From: Gammaproteobacteria bacterium
Lineage (GTDB): Bacteria > Pseudomonadota > Gammaproteobacteria > GCA-001735895
NCBI GenBank assembly: GCA_003645435.1
Contig: QNFD01000038.1
Location: 1 to 12,388 of the forward strand
Direction: 5' to 3'
DNA: 12,388 nt
Below are positions 7,213 through 12,388 of this stretch, piece after piece. The notes beneath the pieces were generated by a model that was not told the origin of the DNA, made no database searches, and saw only the letters and a list, made by a program, of their open reading frames with translations. Within the stretch, counting starts at the first letter, position 1. Each line of letters starts with the position of its first letter. Made by a program: the position numbers and the translations under genes.

Positions 7213-8847
7213 ATGACACAGACTCAACCCGATCTTGAAACCCGGGCCCGGAGCTCACTAAATCTAGAGCAGTACGGCATCTTCCACACACGGGACATTG
7301 TTCACAACCCATCTTTCGAAACACTTTTTGCGGAAGAAACTGCTGAAGGGCTTAGTGGCTACGAAAAGGGATACCTGACTGAATCGGGGGCGATTACGGT
7401 CGATACCGGTATATTTACCGGGCGCTCGCCGAAAGACAAATACCTGGTACGTGACGATACCACGCGTGACACGATGTGGTGGGCCGATCAGGGCGAGAAT
7501 GACAATAAACCGATCGAAACCGAAACCTGGGAATTACTCAAACAACTGGTTGCTGACCAGTTATCCGGTAAACGCCTGTTCGTGGTGGACACCTATTGTG
7601 GCGCTAATCCCGACAGTCGTCTCAAGGTTCGTTTCGTCACCGAGGTTGCCTGGCAGGCGCACTTTGTTACCAATATGTTCATCCGTCCCGCGGCGCATGA
7701 GCTTGAAAATTACGAGCCAGATTTTGTCGTCCTCAATGGCTCCAAAACCACTAATCCCGACTGGCAGGCACATGGCCTGAATTCAGAAAACTTCGTCGCC
7801 TTCAATTTTACCGAACGCATGCAGGTAATCGCCGGCACCTGGTACGGCGGCGAAATGAAGAAAGGCATGTTTTCGATTATGAATTACCTGCTGCCACTGA
7901 AGGGAATGCCTTCCATGCACTGCTCGGCCAACGTTGGTGATGAAGGCGATGTAGCCATATTTTTCGGACTGTCGGGCACCGGCAAAACCACGTTATCGAC
8001 CGACCCGAAACGAAAACTGATCGGTGACGACGAACACGGCTGGGATGACAGCGGTATCTTCAATTTCGAAGGCGGCTGTTACGCCAAGGTTATTAACCTT
8101 AGCAGTGAAGACGAACCCGATATCTACCGCGCTATCAGGCGCGATGCTTTACTCGAAAATGTCTGTTTTGAAGAGAGCGGCGTGATCGACTATGCGGACG
8201 CATCGAAAACCGAAAATACGCGTGTGTCTTACCCCATTTATCATATCGATAATATCGTTAAACCAGTCTCTCGGGCCGGCCATGCATCACGCGTGATTTT
8301 CCTTACCGCCGACGCATTCGGTGTACTACCGCCCGTTTCCAGCCTCAGCGCGGAACAGGCCCAGTATTATTTCCTATCTGGATTTACCGCCAAGCTGGCT
8401 GGTACCGAACTGGGCATTACCGAACCAACACCTACTTTTTCGGCCTGCTTCGGCAAGGCATTCCTGAGCCTGCACCCGACCCGTTACGCCGAAGTCCTTA
8501 CCCGGAAAATGGCGCAATTCGATTGCAACGCCTACCTCGTCAATACCGGTTGGGATGGCAGCGGCAAACGTATCTCGATTAAGGCCACCCGCGCTATTAT
8601 TGACGCCATCCTCGATGGTTCGATTGACGAGGCCGATACTAACAGTTTACCGATTTTTAACCTGGCTATTCCTGCTAGCCTGCCCGGCGTTAATTCGCAG
8701 ATTCTGGATCCGCGTAATAGTTACGCGCAGGTTGCGGAGTGGCAAACAAAAGCAGAAAATCTGGCCAAATTGTTCATCGACAATTTCGATCAGTATACCG
8801 ATACCGACCAGGGCCGCGCCCTGGTCGGTTCGGGACCGGTTTTGTAA
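7213..8847 (+). CDS. pckA: Phosphoenolpyruvate carboxykinase (ATP)
   Basis: A 544-residue cytoplasmic enzyme converting oxaloacetate plus ATP to phosphoenolpyruvate, CO2 and ADP, the entry step of gluconeogenesis. The match to ATP-dependent PckA is strong along the full length: [28 protein letters not shown] near 63-90 (written here in its family pattern GRSPKDK), substrate and metal residues in [12 protein letters not shown] (about 210-221) and PSMHCSAN (about 233-240), the P-loop [11 protein letters not shown] (252-262), the kinase-2-like LIGDDEHGW (269-277) and the RVSYPI arginine. The length is typical. No clear Shine-Dalgarno precedes the ATG at 7213, but the following residues run directly into conserved family sequence (LEQYGI.. 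DIVHNPS), so the start is well bounded. Likely its own promoter lies just upstream. A hydrolase gene follows after 50 bp. Confidence 0.97.
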   Translation: MTQTQPDLETRARSSLNLEQYGIFHTRDIVHNPSFETLFAEETAEGLSGYEKGYLTESGAITVDTGIFTGRSPKDKYLVRDDTTRDTMWWADQGENDNKPIETETWELLKQLVADQLSGKRLFVVDTYCGANPDSRLKVRFVTEVAWQAHFVTNMFIRPAAHELENYEPDFVVLNGSKTTNPDWQAHGLNSENFVAFNFTERMQVIAGTWYGGEMKKGMFSIMNYLLPLKGMPSMHCSANVGDEGDVAIFFGLSGTGKTTLSTDPKRKLIGDDEHGWDDSGIFNFEGGCYAKVINLSSEDEPDIYRAIRRDALLENVCFEESGVIDYADASKTENTRVSYPIYHIDNIVKPVSRAGHASRVIFLTADAFGVLPPVSSLSAEQAQYYFLSGFTAKLAGTELGITEPTPTFSACFGKAFLSLHPTRYAEVLTRKMAQFDCNAYLVNTGWDGSGKRISIKATRAIIDAILDGSIDEADTNSLPIFNLAIPASLPGVNSQILDPRNSYAQVAEWQTKAENLAKLFIDNFDQYTDTDQGRALVGSGPVL

Positions 8848-8897
8848 GGGTACAACCTGACGGGTTTGCTAGCACTGGTCCCCATGAGGAAAGCATT

Positions 8898-10895
8898 ATG
8901 AAATCCGCAAGCTTCAAGGTGATCGAGAATGAATGGATAACCCTGGCCGATGGACGCAGGTTATCGGCTCGAATCTGGATACCGAATAATGCGAATAAGG
9001 AACCGGTTCCAGCAATCCTCGAATATCTGCCTTATCGAAAACGCGATGGCACCGCACAACGCGATGAAAGCACTTATCCGGCATTTGCAGAAGCTGGTTA
9101 TGCGGGGGTTCGCGTCGATATCTCGGGAACCGGCGAATCCGACGGTGACTACGATGACGAGTACTCGCCGCGTGAACTGGCCGACGCCTGCGAAGTCATC
9201 GAATGGATAGCAATGCAGTCCTGGTGCGATGGAAACCTCGGCATGATGGGCATTTCCTGGGGCGGATTCAATAGCCTGCAGGTAGCTGCGCTTCGCCCCC
9301 CGGCCCTTAAAGCGATCATATCCATCGGTTCGACGGTCGACCGTTACAATGACGACATCCACTACAAAAACGGTTGCCTGTTAAATTCAAATTTTACCTG
9401 GTCGAGTGTGATGCTCTGCTATGCCTCACGCCCGCCTGATCCAGAACTGGTCGGTAAAGACTGGAAAGAAACCTGGTTGCACCGCCTCAATACCCAGCCC
9501 TTCCCGCTTGAGACCTGGTTGTCGCATCAACGCAAGGATGATTACTGGAAGCACGGATCGATTAGCGAAGACTATAGCGCCGTCGAAACGCCTACCCTGA
9601 TTATCTCCGGATGGGCCGATGGTTATCACAACGCCCCGCCCGCCGCGGCTGCAAATTTAAGCGCTGTCACAAAAGCCGTTAACGGCCCCTGGATTCACAA
9701 GTACCCGCATTTTGCCTGGCCGAAACCACGTATGGACTTTATCGGCGAGGCGATCGCCTGGTGGGACCACTGGCTTAAGAACATCGATAACCAGGTAGAA
9801 AATTTACCCGCTTACCGGGCTTTTATCTCCGAGAATGTGCGCCCACTTCCGCGTCGCGAGATCGAACCGGGTCGCTGGGTCGCCGAAGCGGGATTACCAT
9901 CCGCCGATATCAGGTTTCGACAATTTTACCTGGCGCCCAACCGCCAGTTGCTCGATATACCCGGTGCCGCGCGTGAAAAATCAGTTTGTTCGCCACAGGA
10001 TTGCGGCACCCGAAGCGGTGAATTTTTCACCATCAAACCTGAATCCGAATTACCCAGCGATCAACGCATCGACGATGCCTCATCACTCGTGTTCGAAACC
10101 AGCAAGCTGCATAAAGCCATCGAAATACTGGGCAGACCAAAACTACGATTAACCGTAACCCTGGACCAGCCTGCCGGTAATATCATAGTGCGCCTGAACG
10201 ATGTACATCCCGATAGAGTCGTGACAAGAGTGAGCTGGGGCGTACTCAACCTGGCACATCGAAACGGTAATGAAAATCCACAACCGATGGTTCCCGGCAA
10301 GGCTGAAAAAGTCGAAATTGAGCTCGACGAATGCGGGTATCGTTTTTTGCCGGGGCATAAAGTTCGCGTCGCCATTTCGACCAGTTACTGGCCGATGATC
10401 ATGCCGCCACCGGTGGTCGCAACCGCAACGCTAAAACTTGGCCCTGATGCCTCGATGGCAATGCCGTTACGCCCCGGCGATGACCGCATTGAAGTGCCCG
10501 AACCCGGAAATTCGTATCCGTTGCCGGAATACAAAATCCATTTGCCGGCTGAAAACAAACGCTGGGTCGAACGTGATTTGCAAAAAGGCGTAACCCACTA
10601 CCATGTAATCGACGACACCGGTGAAGCAGAAATGCCGGATCATGGATTACGTACTCGTCACCGTCACCAGGAATGCTGGTCGATCCACAACGATGATCCG
10701 CTGAGCTACCAGGCTAGCAGCCAGTACACTAGCTGGATGTCTCGCGGTGACTGGTCGACTCGAACCGAGTCGGAAAGTAGTTTTCATTGTGACGCGGAAG
10801 ACTTCTACATCAGTGCCACGGTCACAGCCTTCGAAGCTGACCTGCAAATCAACCAGCGCAGTTGGAAAAAAACAATCAAACGAGACTTGATCTAA
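8898..10895 (+). CDS. CocE/NonD-family alpha/beta hydrolase (X-Pro dipeptidyl-peptidase S15-like)
   Basis: A 665-residue hydrolase. The N-terminal S15 alpha/beta-hydrolase domain carries the nucleophile elbow GISWGG with Ser120, the acid Asp241 in GWADGYHNAP, and a likely catalytic His267 in GPWIHKYPH, by analogy with CocE. The oxyanion Tyr candidate is in LEYLPYRKRDG (about 41-51). After about residue 330 comes a beta-rich PepX_C/galactose-binding-like domain, with the block VRLNDVHPDRVVTRVSWGVL and ELDECGYRFLPGHKVRVAISTSYWP. The last 100 residues are an extra tail rich in charged and aromatic residues. The start at 8898 is supported by GAGGAA six bases before; a longer open frame reaches back into pckA but that part is its shadow. 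No signal peptide is seen. Substrate (ester, amide or peptide) is unknown. It is 50 bp after pckA on the same strand and may be co-transcribed. Confidence 0.87.
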   Translation: MKSASFKVIENEWITLADGRRLSARIWIPNNANKEPVPAILEYLPYRKRDGTAQRDESTYPAFAEAGYAGVRVDISGTGESDGDYDDEYSPRELADACEVIEWIAMQSWCDGNLGMMGISWGGFNSLQVAALRPPALKAIISIGSTVDRYNDDIHYKNGCLLNSNFTWSSVMLCYASRPPDPELVGKDWKETWLHRLNTQPFPLETWLSHQRKDDYWKHGSISEDYSAVETPTLIISGWADGYHNAPPAAAANLSAVTKAVNGPWIHKYPHFAWPKPRMDFIGEAIAWWDHWLKNIDNQVENLPAYRAFISENVRPLPRREIEPGRWVAEAGLPSADIRFRQFYLAPNRQLLDIPGAAREKSVCSPQDCGTRSGEFFTIKPESELPSDQRIDDASSLVFETSKLHKAIEILGRPKLRLTVTLDQPAGNIIVRLNDVHPDRVVTRVSWGVLNLAHRNGNENPQPMVPGKAEKVEIELDECGYRFLPGHKVRVAISTSYWPMIMPPPVVATATLKLGPDASMAMPLRPGDDRIEVPEPGNSYPLPEYKIHLPAENKRWVERDLQKGVTHYHVIDDTGEAEMPDHGLRTRHRHQECWSIHNDDPLSYQASSQYTSWMSRGDWSTRTESESSFHCDAEDFYISATVTAFEADLQINQRSWKKTIKRDLI

Positions 10896-10929
10896 GCACC
10901 AGTAAAGAAATTAACGAGACAAAATCACT

Positions 10930-11616
10930 ATGGCCCGACTACCCCGCTACACTATAAAAAACCAACCGCAGCATATTATTCAACGCGGTCTCGATGGACA
11001 GGATATTCTTGTCGACGCTGAAGATTATGAGTTTTACTGGGAAAGCCTGCGTAGTTCGGCGCAAGCCAACCAGTTAAAAATACACGCCTACGTGTTAATG
11101 CCCAATCATGTGCACCTGCTAGCCAGTCCCGGAAACGAACAAAGCGTGCCGAAAACATTACAGTCACTGGGACGCAAGTACGTACAGTACTTCAACGCCA
11201 AATACGAGAATAGCGGAGCCCTGTGGGAAGGACGCTATCGTGCCACAGTACTCGATAGCAAGGCGTATTTGCTCACCTGCAGTCGGTACATAGAGCTGAA
11301 TCCGGTACGTGCCGGAATGGTGAAGCATCCGCGCGAATATGACTGGTGCAGTTATGGCTACAACGCAATGGGGTATGAAGACCCACTGATTACCGAGCAT
11401 CGCCTCTACAGTCAATTGGCTAGCGGCAAACAGCAAAGCTACCAGGTCTATCGTTCGTTGTTTAAAAAACGCATCAGCAACGACGAACTGGCGACAATCC
11501 GCGACGCCACCAACAAGGGCTGGGCGCTGGGGGACAATAAATTTGCCAACAAGATTGAAAAAATGGGTGGTCGTCGGGCGACCCAGCTAGCAAAAGGCCG
11601 GCCTCGGCTGAAGTAA
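10930..11616 (+). CDS. REP-associated tyrosine transposase (RAYT), Y1_Tnp family
   Basis: A 228-residue single-strand DNA transposase-like protein of the IS200/IS605-related Y1 group. The metal-binding HUH motif is HVH at residues 60-62 in the conserved VLMPNHVHLLA. The catalytic Tyr is probably Y120, in LLTCSRYIELNPVRAGMV, and GALWEGRYRATVLDSKAYLL just before it is typical of RAYTs. It opens with the usual MARLPRY and ends in a basic tail, GRRATQLAKGRPRLK. RAYTs act on REP palindromes instead of on a classic insertion sequence; no IS ends or target duplication surround this gene. REP-like units begin 25 bp after its stop, which supports the assignment. It lies 34 bp after the hydrolase gene, and no strong ribosome site is visible. 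The gene looks intact. Confidence 0.9.
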   Translation: MARLPRYTIKNQPQHIIQRGLDGQDILVDAEDYEFYWESLRSSAQANQLKIHAYVLMPNHVHLLASPGNEQSVPKTLQSLGRKYVQYFNAKYENSGALWEGRYRATVLDSKAYLLTCSRYIELNPVRAGMVKHPREYDWCSYGYNAMGYEDPLITEHRLYSQLASGKQQSYQVYRSLFKKRISNDELATIRDATNKGWALGDNKFANKIEKMGGRRATQLAKGRPRLK

Positions 11617-11640
11617 ACAGGAATTTTATATTGAGCAGTG

Positions 11641-11678
11641 CCTTCTCCTTCTCCCCCTTGGGGGAGAAGGCAGGGATT
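11641..11678 (-). repeat. REP-like unit B1 directly downstream of the RAYT gene
   Basis: A perfect 11-bp-arm hairpin, CCTTCTCCCCC at 11647-11657 paired with GGGGGAGAAGG at 11660-11670, is followed by CAGGGATT. Read on the - strand it resembles the A2 unit but has a shortened head (AATCCCTGCC instead of the longer CCCTCACCCCTGCCC). It begins 25 bp after the RAYT stop and may also act as a transcript end between convergent genes. Confidence 0.65.
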
Positions 11679-11680
11679 GC

Positions 11681-11694
11681 CTACATGGATGTAG
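11681..11694. repeat. Palindrome matching, in reverse complement, the insert in unit A1
   Basis: CTACATGGATGTAG here is the exact reverse complement of CTACATCCATGTAG at 1550-1563. Both sites are followed by related sequence (GGCGTC... then GGGGCG), so similarity extends loosely beyond the 14 bases. The element lies between the two REP-like units of the right cluster. No protein or role can be assigned from the sequence. Confidence 0.6.
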
Positions 11695-11754
11695 CGGTCC
11701 GGCGTCCCGGTAAGGGGCGTGAGCAGGAGCGGAAGCTTGAGGGGACGCTTTAAG

Positions 11755-11794
11755 ATTGCCCCTCACCCCTGCCCTCTCCCCGAAGGGGCGAGGG
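11755..11794 (+). repeat. REP-like unit B2 (uninterrupted copy)
   Basis: The head ATTGCCCCTCACCCCTGCCC (11755-11774) is identical to unit A1 at 1500-1519. It runs directly into the hairpin CCCTCTCCCC-GAA-GGGGCGAGGG (11772-11794, one mismatch in the arms). This copy shows what the intact unit looks like. B1 and B2 point away from each other, whereas A1 and A2 point toward each other. The gap 11617-11844 between the convergent RAYT and thioesterase genes holds only these repeats. Confidence 0.75.
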
Positions 11795-11844
11795 AGTACA
11801 ACAGTGAAGCTTCGGGATTTCAATAGTGCCGAAACGATAAAACT

Positions 11845-12288
11845 CTACGATTTAGCAACCGCATAAAAAGTTCCCGACAACACCGCCTGCGGAGCATCCC
11901 CAACTTCTATGGTCAACGACAACCTTCCCTTGCCGGTATCATTGAAATTATCCTGGAACTCCCTGCTTTCCGCGTCACCGACAACAGCCCGGCATTCAAT
12001 CGAACCCGTGACTGGAGCACGGTACTTAATTTCTGCCCTGCTAACGACGAGTTCACCATTCATGTCCAATTGGTCCATGATATGCATCGACAGGCCCCAG
12101 CCAGCCAGCACCGCGATCGAATAAATGCTGCCGGCAAAGCCGGTGCCGTGAATATTCACGTTCGGCGCCAGTGGCGCACGCACCATGATCGAGAGTGGAC
12201 CCAGTTCTTCAATCGAGAACTGCATCGCTTCGCTGATTGGGATCGCACCGCGTATCTTGTTCTGTAAATCCGTTCGAGGATCGCCCAT
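11845..12288 (-). CDS. Stand-alone YiiD_C-type (hotdog) thioesterase domain protein
   Basis: A 147-residue protein from the ATG at 12288. It resembles the C-terminal thioesterase-like domain of E. coli YiiD/FabY (Pfam YiiD_C), without the acetyltransferase part. Visible marks: IPISEAMQFSIEELG near the N-terminus, then VRAPLAPNVNIHGTGFAGSI and YSIAVLAGWGL, the hotdog-fold core, and the later REIEL-like strand RAEIKYRAPVTGSIECRA. It probably acts on acyl thioesters in the cytoplasm; the substrate is unknown. The ATG is chosen because it falls 4 bp after the stop of the upstream gene; a GTG at 12336 would add 16 residues and overlap that gene by 44 bp. It reads toward the RAYT gene, with the repeat cluster between their 3' ends. 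Confidence 0.85.
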   Translation of the reverse strand: MGDPRTDLQNKIRGAIPISEAMQFSIEELGPLSIMVRAPLAPNVNIHGTGFAGSIYSIAVLAGWGLSMHIMDQLDMNGELVVSRAEIKYRAPVTGSIECRAVVGDAESREFQDNFNDTGKGRLSLTIEVGDAPQAVLSGTFYAVAKS

Positions 12289-12292
12289 GAAC

Positions 12293-12388
12293 TCAGTAAC
12301 CCAGTTGACGGTTAACCAGGTGTAGCAACGGCTCACCAGTTTCCAGGCGTCGTAGATTCTCTGCTATATCTTTAACGGCATCGCCCAG
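12293..12388 (-). CDS. C-terminal tail of a D-isomer-specific 2-hydroxyacid dehydrogenase (GhrA-like), cut by window edge
   Basis: An open - strand frame enters from the right edge and ends at TGA (12293-12295), giving 31 residues. They include AVKDIAENLRRLETGEPLL and end in VNRQLGY. E. coli GhrA (glyoxylate/hydroxypyruvate reductase A) ends in a very similar way, with an IAQLEKGE-like helix and a DRARGY end. This tail is a C-terminal helix and closing residues of that NAD(P)H-dependent family. The catalytic and nucleotide-binding parts lie outside the window. The thioesterase ATG follows 4 bp after its stop, indicating an operon. Call based on a short tail, so the exact enzyme is uncertain. 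Confidence 0.6.
   Translation of the reverse strand: MGDAVKDIAENLRRLETGEPLLHLVNRQLGY

Noticed and set aside
7034..7324. A 96-residue - strand open frame across the serine hydrolase-pckA gap
   Set aside because: About a third overlaps the well-supported start of pckA, the composition is unlike the neighbours, and no ribosome site or known motif is seen. A short - strand reading near 7025-7090 looks protein-like (DLDDLRPQRP) but a stop lies just upstream, so at most it is a remnant.
8739..8897. Longer version of the CocE-like gene starting inside pckA
   Set aside because: The extra residues are the shadow of the pckA 3' end, are rich in Arg and Pro, and the ATG at 8898 has a strong GAGGAA ribosome site.
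10896..11844. Complete insertion sequence around the transposase gene
   Set aside because: The protein is RAYT-like. No matching element ends or target duplication were found on both sides, and only 34 bp separate it from the upstream gene.

Overview
The window looks like a chromosomal segment of a gammaproteobacterium, probably a marine or otherwise environmental one. This rests on gene content and protein style only: AcrB-type RND pump, PotABCD-type polyamine transporter, ATP-dependent PEP carboxykinase, YiiD_C thioesterase, and REP-like repeats with a RAYT transposase. The species cannot be named from the sequence. Genes are closely packed, and everything up to 11616 is on the + strand. 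The last two genes are on the - strand and converge on the RAYT gene.

Layout. (1) 2-601: C-terminal end of an RND efflux pump that enters from the left. (2) 648-1472: a LuxR-type regulator. (3) 1473-1773: a gene-free stretch holding two REP-like units in inverted orientation (one interrupted by a palindromic insert), then a short palindrome just upstream of the transporter. (4) 1774-5740: a complete polyamine-type ABC importer in the order ATPase, permease, permease, periplasmic binding protein, followed by a terminator-like hairpin. (5) 5808-7022: a serine hydrolase of the beta-lactamase/6-aminohexanoate-dimer hydrolase group. (6) 7213-8847: pckA, with a candidate sigma-70 promoter. (7) 8898-10895: a CocE/NonD-type alpha/beta hydrolase. 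(8) 10930-11616: a REP-associated tyrosine transposase (RAYT), followed at 11641-11794 by two more REP-like units. (9) - strand: a YiiD_C-type thioesterase (11845-12288) and, upstream of it, the C-terminal tail of a GhrA-like 2-hydroxyacid dehydrogenase that runs off the right edge.

How the parts fit. The LuxR regulator, transporter and serine hydrolase could form a uptake-and-hydrolysis module for an amine or amide compound; this is inferred from neighbourhood only. pckA provides gluconeogenic carbon flow and looks separately promoted. The CocE-like hydrolase may be co-transcribed with it.

The most interesting structure is the repeat system. Four copies of one GC-rich REP-like unit lie in two clusters about 10 kb apart, one cluster directly behind the RAYT gene. 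One copy carries a 47-bp insert with a palindrome that also appears, reverse-complemented, in the other cluster. No clearly new multi-gene system was seen.
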